Shown: positions 17,162 to 25,373 of the stretch, piece after piece | How the letters are laid out: the number at the start of each line of letters is the position of its first letter | How positions within the stretch are numbered: the stretch's first letter is position 1 | Source: Nocardioides sp. Soil797 | Lineage (GTDB): Bacteria; Actinomycetota; Actinomycetes; Propionibacteriales; Nocardioidaceae | Assembly (NCBI GenBank): GCA_001429555.1 | Contig: LMSR01000016.1 | Span: 127,384 to 191,383, forward strand | Length of the DNA: 64,000 bases | Reading direction: 5' to 3' | Program-made: the position numbers and the translations under genes | The notes under the pieces: generated by a model | Seen by the model: only the letters and a program-made list of their open reading frames with translations | The model's database searches: none | What the model was told of the DNA's origin: nothing

Positions 17162-19480
17162 TCAGGCGAGCAGGACATCGAGGAGCGCGACCGCCCCGGG
17201 CTTGTCGAGCGGGTTGTTCTGGTTGCCGCACTTGGGGGACTGGATGCAGGAAGGGCAGCCCTCGGCGCAGGCACAGTCCACGATCGCCTCGCGGGTGGCG
17301 GTGAGCCAGGCGCGGGCCACCGCGAATCCGCGCTCGGCGAACCCGGCGCCACCCGGGTGTCCGTCGTGGACGAAGACCGTCAGCTGACCGGTGTCAGGGT
17401 GGAGCGCGGTCGAGACGCCGCCGATGTCCCAGCGGTCGCAGGTGGCGAAGAGTGGCAGCAGGCCGATGGCGGCGTGCTCGGCGGCGTGGGCCGCGCCCGG
17501 CAGGTCGGCCTCGGCGAGACCCGCTTCGTCGAGGACGACGGCAGGCACGCTCCACCACACTGCGGCCGTCCGCAGGTTGCGCTCGGGCAGATCGAGTGGT
17601 TCCTCAGCGATGACCTCACCGCTGGGCACGCGCCGCTTCAGGAACGACACAACCTGGTGGGAGACGTCGACCTCACCGAAGGACAACCGGCAGCTGCCCC
17701 AGGTCTCGTGTTCCTGCTCCTGCAGGATCCTGATGTCGGTGATCTCGCGTGCCGAGGTGGAGTACGGCGGGTCGGCGCGGTCCATCATCGCCACCCCGGT
17801 CTCGAGGTCGAGGGAGGAGACCAGCCACGTCTCGCCCAGATGCACGTAGACCGCGCCTTCGTGGGCCGTGCCGTCGGCGGCTCCGGCACTGACCGTGCCG
17901 ATCACCCGGCCGGTGTCACCTTCCACCAGCTGGACCGGGGAGCCACCGGACGATCGGATGTCCGCAAGGTCGCTGGCGCGCCGCCGATCGGTCCAGAACC
18001 AGCGCGGGCCGCGCCTGCGCAGCAACCCGGCCTCGGTCAGGGCGTCGACGGCCTCGCGAGCCGTCGGGCCGAACAGCTCGAGCTCTGCCGCGGTCAGGGG
18101 TGACTCCTCCGCCGCGGCGAGCAGGTGTGGGCCCAGCACGTAGCGGTTGGAGGGGTCGAAGACGCAGGCCTCCACCGGTCGGCCCAGCAATGCCTCCGGG
18201 TGGCTGACCAGGTAGGTGTCCAGGGGGTCGTCCCGGGCGACGAGGATGCCGAGTGCGTCCTGGCCGTCTCGGCCGGCTCGTCCCACCTGCTGCCACATCG
18301 CGGCACGGGTGCCGGGGAAGCCACCGAGCAGTACGGCGTCGAGCCCGCTGATGTCGATGCCCAGCTCGAGGGCGTTGGTGGCCGCCAGCCCCAACAGCTC
18401 GCCGGAGCGCAGCCGTCGCTCGAGTGCGCGGCGCTCCTCGGGCAGGTAGCCGCCGCGGTACGGCGCCACCCGTTCGGCCAGCTCCGGGGCCACGTCACGC
18501 AGGGACTCCGCGGCGGAGGCGGCCACCGCCTCCACGCCCCGACGCGAACGCACGAAGGCGAGGGTGCGCACACCCTCGACGACGAGATCGACGAGCAGGT
18601 CGGCCACCTCCGACGATGCGGCACGGCGTACGGGTGCCCCGTTCTCCCCGAGGTGCGAGGTGAACGGCGGCTCCCACAGGGCCAGCGCCGTCTGCCCGCG
18701 CGGAGACGTGTCGTCGGTGATCGCCACCATGTCGTGGCCCGTCAGGCGGTGCCCCAGCTCGGCCGGTTCGGCGACCGTGGCCGAGGCCAACACGAAGGTC
18801 GGCGAGGCGCCGTAGAGCGCGCAGACCCGCCGCAGGCGTCGCAACACGTGGGAGACGTGGGCGCCGAACACGCCGCGGTAGTGGTGGCACTCGTCGATCA
18901 CCACATAGCGCAGCGCCGCGAAGAACCTGGCCCAACGGGCGTGCCCGGGAAGCATGGACCGGTGGAGCATGTCGGGGTTGGTGAGCAGGTACTCGCCGTG
19001 GTCGCGCGACCAGTCCCGTTGCTCCCGGGAGCTGTCACCGTCGTGGGTGCTCGCCCTGACGCCGAGCCCCAAGGACAAGAGGGAGTCGAGCTGGTCCTGG
19101 GCCAACGCCTTGGTCGGCGCCACGTAGAGCGTGGTGGCGCCGCGCTGCCCGCGCTCGCCCCGGCTGGCCAGGGCGGCGGTCAGCGCCGGCAGCTGGTAGG
19201 TGAGCGACTTGCCCGACGCCGTACCCGTGGAGACGACGAGGTGGTGGCCGGCGTGGGCGGCCTCCGCGCCCTCCACCTGGTGCCGCCACGGCTCCAGCAC
19301 TCCTCGCGAGACCAGCGCCTCACGCACCGGATCGGCCACCCAGGCAGGCCATGCGGCGTACGTCGGGGCGCGCGGCGGGAGCACTTCGACGTGCCGGAGC
19401 CGGTCTGCCCGGGAGGGGGTGGCGAGAGCGTCGACGAGATCTCGGACGGGGACTCTCCTCGCGGCGTCGTGGGTGGGCAC
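17162..19480 (-). CDS. DEAD/DEAH-box helicase with DUF1998 domain (Rv3649/MrfA-like)
   Basis: About 772 residues. Superfamily 2 helicase: Walker A STGTASGKSL, DECH box VVIDECHHYRG, motif III ASAT, and a C-terminal RecA domain with ATNALELGIDISGLDAVLLGGFPGT and QVGRAGRDG. The DUF1998 region ends with a cysteine cluster (DCACAEGCPSCIQSPKCGN) that binds zinc in the B. subtilis relative MrfA (YprA), a mitomycin-C repair helicase. Likely a DNA repair enzyme. The start is uncertain: GTG 19480 matches family N-termini and leaves room for a promoter; an ATG at 19549 is possible, and an in-frame start at 19648 would overlap the divergent STAS gene. Confidence 0.9.
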   Translation of the reverse strand: MPTHDAARRVPVRDLVDALATPSRADRLRHVEVLPPRAPTYAAWPAWVADPVREALVSRGVLEPWRHQVEGAEAAHAGHHLVVSTGTASGKSLTYQLPALTAALASRGERGQRGATTLYVAPTKALAQDQLDSLLSLGLGVRASTHDGDSSREQRDWSRDHGEYLLTNPDMLHRSMLPGHARWARFFAALRYVVIDECHHYRGVFGAHVSHVLRRLRRVCALYGASPTFVLASATVAEPAELGHRLTGHDMVAITDDTSPRGQTALALWEPPFTSHLGENGAPVRRAASSEVADLLVDLVVEGVRTLAFVRSRRGVEAVAASAAESLRDVAPELAERVAPYRGGYLPEERRALERRLRSGELLGLAATNALELGIDISGLDAVLLGGFPGTRAAMWQQVGRAGRDGQDALGILVARDDPLDTYLVSHPEALLGRPVEACVFDPSNRYVLGPHLLAAAEESPLTAAELELFGPTAREAVDALTEAGLLRRRGPRWFWTDRRRASDLADIRSSGGSPVQLVEGDTGRVIGTVSAGAADGTAHEGAVYVHLGETWLVSSLDLETGVAMMDRADPPYSTSAREITDIRILQEQEHETWGSCRLSFGEVDVSHQVVSFLKRRVPSGEVIAEEPLDLPERNLRTAAVWWSVPAVVLDEAGLAEADLPGAAHAAEHAAIGLLPLFATCDRWDIGGVSTALHPDTGQLTVFVHDGHPGGAGFAERGFAVARAWLTATREAIVDCACAEGCPSCIQSPKCGNQNNPLDKPGAVALLDVLLA

Positions 19481-19626
19481 CGGAACAGTCTGACAAGGCG
19501 GACCGACAGGCGAAGTGGAAGGGAGCACATGCGCGAGGAGCGCGTGCATGGTTTGATATGGCGTGGAGTGTCGGGGCGAATGGGTCTCCGATGCCTTGAT
19601 TCCCGCCCGGTCGTCGGAGGAGAGAC

Positions 19627-19965
19627 GTGGACCTGACGCTTGTGACACGCGAAACTGATGGCGCGACCATCGTCGCTGTCGAGGGCGAGATCGACGTCTA
19701 CACCGCCCCCAAGCTGCGCGACAAGATCACCGAGCTCGTGGCCGACGGCTCCTACCACCTGGTCATCGACATGGAGGGCGTCGAGTTCCTCGACTCCACC
19801 GGTCTGGGTGTGCTCGTGGGTGGGCTCAAGAAGGTTCGGGCCCACGACGGGTCCCTGCAGCTGGTCTGCAACCAGGACCGTCTCCTGAAGATCTTCCGGA
19901 TCACCGGACTGGCCAAGGTGTTCGCCATCCACTCCTCGGCCGAAGCGGCCACCAGCGCCAGCTGA
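19627..19965 (+). CDS. STAS-domain anti-anti-sigma factor
   Basis: A 112-residue single-domain protein of the RsbV/BldG type. The signature [17 protein letters not shown] contains the phosphorylatable Ser57. Unphosphorylated forms bind an anti-sigma kinase and release a sigma factor; phosphorylation switches this off. The GTG start has a GGAGGAG site 4 nt upstream. No anti-sigma kinase or sigma gene adjoins it, so partners must be elsewhere. Confidence 0.93.
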   Translation: MDLTLVTRETDGATIVAVEGEIDVYTAPKLRDKITELVADGSYHLVIDMEGVEFLDSTGLGVLVGGLKKVRAHDGSLQLVCNQDRLLKIFRITGLAKVFAIHSSAEAATSAS

Positions 19966-20128
19966 TCCTCGCGCCCGCTCCGGGCGAAAACGTGTCATAT
20001 CGGCACAGAACGATTCGGCGTGCCCGAACCCGTTGCCGCTCCTGTGGCGTGGGTCACATGCACATGCAGTGACACGTGGCTAGACTCCGGCCAAATCGTG
20101 TTACCTGAGTCACACTCAAAGGAGAGAC
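19966..20128 (+). promoter_or_regulatory. hppA upstream region
   Basis: 163 bp between the STAS gene and hppA. TAGACT near 20084 is a candidate -10. Upstream of it, GTCAC and GTGAC arms flank a doubled ATGCA, a possible operator. GGAGAG before ATG 20129 is the ribosome site, so this mRNA has a normal leader. No gene seen. Confidence 0.35.
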
Positions 20129-22435
20129 ATGACCGGGATTCATCCCGCCACTGTCGATGTCTCCGGAGGCAACCTCGTCCTGGTCGTCATTGTCGGAGTC
20201 ATTGCGCTCGGTGCGCTCGGACTCGCTGCGATGTTCCGGGCCGAGGTGTTGGCCGCCGGTGAAGGCACCGACAACATGAAGCGGATCGCCCAAGCCGTCC
20301 AGGAGGGCGCGAACGCGTACCTCACCCGACAGTTCCGAACCCTTGCCATCTTCGCCGCGATCGCCTTCTTCGGCCTGCTCGCGTTGCCCGCCGACGACAC
20401 GGCCGTGCGCATCGGCCGCTCCGTCTTCTTCCTCGTGGGGGCCGGCTTCTCGGCCACCGTGGGCTATCTCGGCATGTCGCTGGCGGTGAAGGCCAACCTT
20501 CGCGTTGCCGCCGCGGCCGAGGAGACGGGGCGTGACCCCGCGATGAAGATCGGGTTCCGCACCGGCGCCACGGTCGGCATGCTCACCGTCGGGTTGGGAC
20601 TCCTCGGCGCCAGCGTCGTCGTACTCCTCTTCAAGGATGAGGCGCCGCACGTGCTCGAGGGCTTCGGCTTCGGTGCCGCCCTCCTCGCCATGTTCATGCG
20701 CGTCGGTGGCGGCATCTTCACCAAGGCCGCCGACGTCGGTGCCGACCTGGTCGGCAAGGTGGAGAACAACATCCCCGAGGACGACCCCCGCAACGCCGCG
20801 ACCATCGCTGACAACGTCGGTGACAACGTGGGCGACTGTGCCGGCATGGCTGCCGACCTCTTCGAGTCGTACGCCGTGACACTGGTCGCCGCGCTCATCC
20901 TCGGCGCCGCCGCGTTCGGCGACAAGGGCCTGGTCTATCCGCTGCTGATCCCCGCGGTCGGCGCACTCACCGCGGTGCTGGGGGTCTACCTCTGCAAGCC
21001 CAAGCCCGGGGAGAACGGCCTGACCACGATCAACCGTGCGTTCTACATCTCCGCGGCAGTGGGCGCGATCGGTTCCGTGATCCTCTCCTATGCCTACCTG
21101 CCCGGCGACTTCGCCGACTTCAACAACGTCACCGGCGCCGACATGGGTGGCGCCGAGGGCGACCCGCGACTGATCGCCTCGCTCGCCGTGGTGATCGGCA
21201 TCGTGATGGCTGCCGGCATCCTCGCGCTGACCGGCTACTACACCGGCACCGAGCACCGACCGGTCAAGGACGTCGGCAAGACGTCGCTGACCGGCGCGGC
21301 CACGGTGATCCTGTCGGGCCTCAGCGTCGGCTTCGAGTCCGCGGTCTACACGACGTTGGTCATCGGGGCCGCGGTCTTCGGGGCCTTCCTGCTCGGCGGC
21401 GCCACGATGACGGTCTCGCTCTTCGCGGTCGCACTCGCCGGCTGCGGACTGCTCACCACGGTGGGCGTGATCGTCGCGATGGACACCTTCGGCCCCGTCT
21501 CCGACAACGCCCAGGGCATCGCGGAGATGTCGGGTGACGTCAGCGAGGAGGGCGCGCAGATCCTGACCGAGCTCGACGCGGTCGGCAACACCACGAAGGC
21601 GATCACCAAGGGCATCGCGATCGCCACTGCGGTGCTCGCGGCCACGGCCCTGTTCGGCTCCTACTCGACGTCGATCGCCGACGCCGTGAAGGACGCCAAC
21701 CCGTCCGATGACGAGATGACCGGGCTGACCTTCCTGGTCTTCGACCCGAGCGTCCTGGTCGGCATCCTCCTGGGTGCCGCGGTCGTGTTCCTGTTCTCCG
21801 GTCTGGCCATCAACGCGGTCGGCCGGGCAGCGGGCGCGGTGGTCTTCGAGGTGCGCCGCCAGTTCCGCGAGATCCCCGGCATCATGGAGGGCACCGGTCG
21901 TCCTGAGTACGGCCGCGTGGTCGACATCGTCACCAAGGACTCGCTGCGCGAGCTCGTCACGCCCGGGCTGTTGGCCGTGCTGGCACCGATCGCGGTCGGG
22001 TTCGGCCTCGGCGCCGCGCCGTTGGCCGGCTTCCTGGCCGGCGCGATCGGCACCGGCACCCTGATGGCGGTCTTCCTGGCCAACGCCGGTGGCGCCTGGG
22101 ACAACGCGAAGAAGCTGGTCGAGGACGGCAACCACGGTGGCAAGGGATCCGACGCCCACGAGGCCACGATCATCGGCGACACCGTGGGCGACCCGTTCAA
22201 GGACACGGCAGGTCCGGCGATCAACCCGCTGATCAAGGTGATGAACTTGGTCTCGCTGCTGATCGCCAGTGCCGTGGTCTCGATGAGTGTCGGCAAGGAC
22301 GAGAACGACGCCGCCCGCATCGCGATCGCCCTGGTGGCCGTGGCGATCATCGCGGTGGCGGTCTACATCGCGAAGCGTCGACCGATCGCGATCGGTGACG
22401 ACGAGCCTGTCTCGGAGGTCTCTACCGGCGCCTGA
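20129..22435 (+). CDS. hppA: Membrane-bound proton-translocating pyrophosphatase (K+-independent type)
   Basis: A 768-residue enzyme with about 16 membrane segments that hydrolyses pyrophosphate and pumps H+ out of the cytoplasm. Substrate-binding signatures are KAADVGADLVGKVE followed by NIPEDDPRNAATIADNVGDN and VGDCAGMAADLFESY, and near the end GDTVGDPFKDTAGPAINPLI. At GNTTKA (Lys490) it carries the lysine that in this family marks potassium-independent pumps; K+-dependent ones have Ala there. A soluble pyrophosphatase (ppa) lies 31 kb away, so the cell has both salvage and dissipation routes. Followed by a perfect hairpin terminator. Confidence 0.97.
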   Translation: MTGIHPATVDVSGGNLVLVVIVGVIALGALGLAAMFRAEVLAAGEGTDNMKRIAQAVQEGANAYLTRQFRTLAIFAAIAFFGLLALPADDTAVRIGRSVFFLVGAGFSATVGYLGMSLAVKANLRVAAAAEETGRDPAMKIGFRTGATVGMLTVGLGLLGASVVVLLFKDEAPHVLEGFGFGAALLAMFMRVGGGIFTKAADVGADLVGKVENNIPEDDPRNAATIADNVGDNVGDCAGMAADLFESYAVTLVAALILGAAAFGDKGLVYPLLIPAVGALTAVLGVYLCKPKPGENGLTTINRAFYISAAVGAIGSVILSYAYLPGDFADFNNVTGADMGGAEGDPRLIASLAVVIGIVMAAGILALTGYYTGTEHRPVKDVGKTSLTGAATVILSGLSVGFESAVYTTLVIGAAVFGAFLLGGATMTVSLFAVALAGCGLLTTVGVIVAMDTFGPVSDNAQGIAEMSGDVSEEGAQILTELDAVGNTTKAITKGIAIATAVLAATALFGSYSTSIADAVKDANPSDDEMTGLTFLVFDPSVLVGILLGAAVVFLFSGLAINAVGRAAGAVVFEVRRQFREIPGIMEGTGRPEYGRVVDIVTKDSLRELVTPGLLAVLAPIAVGFGLGAAPLAGFLAGAIGTGTLMAVFLANAGGAWDNAKKLVEDGNHGGKGSDAHEATIIGDTVGDPFKDTAGPAINPLIKVMNLVSLLIASAVVSMSVGKDENDAARIAIALVAVAIIAVAVYIAKRRPIAIGDDEPVSEVSTGA

Positions 22436-22452
22436 GGCTCGACTTCTGCACG

Positions 22453-22499
22453 GATGGCACCGGATCACAGTCACCAGATGACTGTGATCCGGTGCCATC
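22453..22499 (+). terminator. Perfect 21-bp hairpin after hppA
   Basis: Arms 22453-22473 and 22479-22499 are exact reverse complements with a 5-nt loop (ccaga), 18 nt past the hppA stop. It has no T-tract but is very stable, so it is probably a terminator and mRNA 3' stabiliser. Confidence 0.75.
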
Positions 22500-22562
22500 T
22501 GCATGTGGGACGCGACCATGCCGACGGTCCGGGGCGTTGCCGCAGTTCACTACTCTCGTGAC

Positions 22563-24038
22563 GTGACCTCCAGTGATCTCCCCGCCCGGCTCCGCGACGC
22601 ACTCAGGGCCGCGGACTACACCTACGACGGCGTCGCCGAACTGCTCGGCACGACCGCCCACACGGCACTGTCGCGCAACGAGACCGTCCCGGGGCTGCAG
22701 CGTACGAAGGGGGAGACGCCCCTCGAGACCCTGACCCGCCTCTTCCTCCTGCAGACGCCGGTCACCGTGACCGCCGCCGAGCAGGCACTGCCCGACCTGA
22801 CCGACCGCCTTGCCGCCGAAGGCATCCTCGAGCGCAGTGTCGGGGAGGTGGCTGCCCGGATGGACGTTCGTCCCTACGCCGACGAGGAGCGCGACCTCTG
22901 GGTGGTCAGCGACCTCACGCCCGGCCTCGACGGCACTGCGAACAAGGTCGGCGCCAACCACGTGCTCGGCATCAGCTCGGCCTCCACATCCCTTGCCCAG
23001 TTGACGATTCGCGAGAAGGTCAGCCGTTCGCTCGACCTCGGCACCGGGTGTGGCGTACAAGCCCTCCACCTCGCCGCCCACTCCGAGCAGGTGGTGGCCA
23101 CCGACGTGAACCAGCGGGCACTGTGGATGACGACGTCCAACGTCGCGTTGAACGACGCCGGCGCCGTCGATGTGCGCGACGGGTCGTTCTTCGAGCCGGT
23201 CCGCGGCGAGCGGTTCGACCTGATCTCCACCAACCCGCCCTTCGTGATCTCCCCGGCCACGGGGGAGCGCCTGGTCTACCGCGACTCCGGACTGCCCGGA
23301 GACCGGGTCGTCGAGGACATCGTCCGGGCCGCCCCCGATCACCTCACCGCCGGTGGCTGGTGCCAGGTCCTGGCCAACTGGGTGATCGCCGCCGACCGTC
23401 CCTGGGACGCGCGGCTGGCCGAGTGGATCCACGACAGTGACGCCTGGGTGGTGCAGCGCGAGGTCGTCGACCCCGCGACGTATGTCGAGCTGTGGCTCAA
23501 GGACGCCGGCCTGCAGGGCACCGCCGACTATGTCCGACGCTACGACACCTGGCTGCAGTGGTTCGCCGAGCAGGGCATCGAGGGCGTCGGGTTCGGCTGG
23601 ATCAACCTGCGCCGCACCGACGCAGAGCCGACCATCCGGCTGGAGGACTGGCCCTACGACGTGGAGCAGCCGATCGCGCCGACGATCCACGCCTGGGGGC
23701 AGGCGGTCGACCTGCTCGCGGGCCTCGACGACGACACCCTGCTGGCCACCCACCTGGTCGCGCGCACCGACGTACAACAGGAGACGGTGGGCGCCCCCGG
23801 GGCCGAGGACCCGCACACGGTGATCCTGCGCCAGCAGCGCGGGCTGCGCCGGGCCCGCCAGGCCGACACCGTCGAGGCGGCGCTGCTCGGCGCCTGCGAC
23901 GGCGAACTGTCCGTGGGCCAGATCCTCGACGCCCTGGGCAGCCTGCTGGAGCAGTCGTCGGACACGGTGCGGGCGACGTACCTCCCGACCGTGCGCGAGC
24001 TCATCGCCGAGGGGTTCCTGCTCGGCGACCGAGACTGA
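22563..24038 (+). CDS. Class I SAM-dependent methyltransferase (HemK/RsmC-like small-methylase core)
   Basis: A 491-residue protein starting at GTG 22563, with TACTCT 6 nt upstream (leaderless pattern). An N-terminal helical domain (1-150) is followed by an MTS methylase core: SLDLGTGCGVQALHLAAHS (motif I), VATDVNQRAL (motif II) and the catalytic NPPF motif in LISTNPPFVISP, found in enzymes that methylate amide or exocyclic nitrogens of RNA, DNA or glutamine. The C-terminal 150 residues are an uncharacterised winged-helix-like extension (VEAALLGACDGELSVGQILD). Widespread in actinobacteria near topA. The target is not known; rRNA or protein are the best guesses. Confidence 0.88.
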   Translation: MTSSDLPARLRDALRAADYTYDGVAELLGTTAHTALSRNETVPGLQRTKGETPLETLTRLFLLQTPVTVTAAEQALPDLTDRLAAEGILERSVGEVAARMDVRPYADEERDLWVVSDLTPGLDGTANKVGANHVLGISSASTSLAQLTIREKVSRSLDLGTGCGVQALHLAAHSEQVVATDVNQRALWMTTSNVALNDAGAVDVRDGSFFEPVRGERFDLISTNPPFVISPATGERLVYRDSGLPGDRVVEDIVRAAPDHLTAGGWCQVLANWVIAADRPWDARLAEWIHDSDAWVVQREVVDPATYVELWLKDAGLQGTADYVRRYDTWLQWFAEQGIEGVGFGWINLRRTDAEPTIRLEDWPYDVEQPIAPTIHAWGQAVDLLAGLDDDTLLATHLVARTDVQQETVGAPGAEDPHTVILRQQRGLRRARQADTVEAALLGACDGELSVGQILDALGSLLEQSSDTVRATYLPTVRELIAEGFLLGDRD

Positions 24039-24039
24039 T

Positions 24040-24078
24040 CCACCGATCTCTCGGCTGCCGCGCGCCGTCGATCGGTGG
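24040..24078 (+). terminator. Hairpin after the methyltransferase gene
   Basis: 9-bp perfect stem (ccaccgatc/gatcggtgg) starting just past the stop codon, with a 21-nt GC-rich loop. Candidate terminator. Confidence 0.5.
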
Positions 24079-24139
24079 CTCCAGGCTGAATCCGGACAGA
24101 ATGGGGCAGGCCGCCCGGTTCGGTGGCTAGTCTTGGCCC

Positions 24140-25213
24140 GTGTCCCAGCCTGCTTGGTATCCCGACCCGTCCGGCCAGCCCGGTTCCTTCCGCTACTGGG
24201 ACGGTCAGTCCTGGAGCGCCGAGACGACCACGAATCCGTACGACGCCCCGCCGGCCAGCGCGGCGCCGAGCGGGCCGCCGCCGCAGCAGTCACAGCCCTA
24301 CGGTGAGCAGCCGACACAGCAGTTTCCCCAGCAGGGCCAGTCCTACGGCCAGCAGCCGACCCCGCAGTGGTCGCCGATGCCGGAGCATCAAGGATCCAGC
24401 ACCGCAAACGCCGGCGGCGGCAAGGGCAAGCTGTGGATCCTCGTCGCGGGTGTCGTGGTCGTGCTGCTCCTGGTGGGAGGAGGCATCGCCGCGGCCCTGA
24501 CCATGGGCGACGACGATGGCGACGACAAGTCGGCCGACGACGAGTCGTCACAGTCCAGCGAGCCGAGCGACGACCCGACGGACGAACCGACCGACGGGGC
24601 ATCCTCCCCGACCAGCGAACCCACCGACGAGCCCACCACCTCCACGGACGCGCTGACCGAATGCCCGAGGGCGGCTCAGGCCGTGCACGCGCCGACGCCA
24701 CCCGGCATCATCAAGTCCTTCGACCTGTCGGCGCCGGTTCCTGCCGGCTACACCGCGGACGATCAGGCCGATCGGGCGGCACAGGCGTTCACCTGGCTCA
24801 GGGACCCTCGGGGTGCGTACCAGGTCGTCGAGCAGTCGGGGGACACGGGTTGGATCTCGCTGCTCGTGGTCGGCAGCGTGGAGCGGTCCGACGGCTACGG
24901 CTCCCTCGAGGTGGCGGCACAGAGCGTGACCAACTGCATGGCCGGCTCCGACGACATGTACCGCAACGTGACGGGAGCAACGCCGAAGGGGTCGGAGCAG
25001 ATCACGGTCGACGGCCACGACGCCTGGCGCATCGACACCGAGATCGGCATCGATGACCCCTCGGTCTCCACGAAGGGCGATCATGCCGTCGTGGTCGCGG
25101 TGGAGGTCGACGACTCGGAGACCTACGCGATCTTCGCCGGAGTGGTCCCGCTGGGTGACCAGAGCCTGCTCAGTCAGCTCGACAAAGTCGTCACCGGGAT
25201 GACCGTCGACTGA
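24140..25213 (+). CDS. DUF2510 single-pass membrane protein with extracellular domain
   Basis: A 357-residue protein. The DUF2510 domain is at residues 3-37 (AWYPDPSGQPGSFRYWDGQS, with W-x-D-G), followed by a Pro/Gln-rich cytoplasmic linker, a membrane helix at about 97-121, an acidic Asp/Ser/Thr/Glu-rich stalk (122-172) and a C-terminal domain of about 185 residues, presumably outside the cell. The design suggests an envelope-anchored sensor or scaffold. TAGTCT at 24128-24133, 6 nt before the GTG start, suggests a leaderless promoter. Partner unknown. Confidence 0.85.
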   Translation: MSQPAWYPDPSGQPGSFRYWDGQSWSAETTTNPYDAPPASAAPSGPPPQQSQPYGEQPTQQFPQQGQSYGQQPTPQWSPMPEHQGSSTANAGGGKGKLWILVAGVVVVLLLVGGGIAAALTMGDDDGDDKSADDESSQSSEPSDDPTDEPTDGASSPTSEPTDEPTTSTDALTECPRAAQAVHAPTPPGIIKSFDLSAPVPAGYTADDQADRAAQAFTWLRDPRGAYQVVEQSGDTGWISLLVVGSVERSDGYGSLEVAAQSVTNCMAGSDDMYRNVTGATPKGSEQITVDGHDAWRIDTEIGIDDPSVSTKGDHAVVVAVEVDDSETYAIFAGVVPLGDQSLLSQLDKVVTGMTVD

Positions 25214-25373
25214 ACCGGCGACCGCGCCCCCGACGGGGGTGCCACCCGACCGTGCGTCTCGCCGCAGGACGCGGGCGGTCAGCGTGTGATTGGCCGACGC
25301 GCTACCGTAAGCGGCCGAGAGACCCCGTCGCTTCCGACGGCGCCCCGCTGCATCACAGGAGACAACGAGTTCA

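Noticed and set aside
19549-19648. Upstream starts of the DUF1998 helicase
   Set aside because: The 19648 start overlaps the divergent STAS gene and its promoter, and the added N-terminus is low in complexity; GTG 19480 matches family N-termini.
20054-22519. 821-codon minus-strand frame opposite hppA
   Set aside because: Antisense to a motif-rich pyrophosphatase; its Asp/His/Gly/Arg composition is the codon shadow of hppA.
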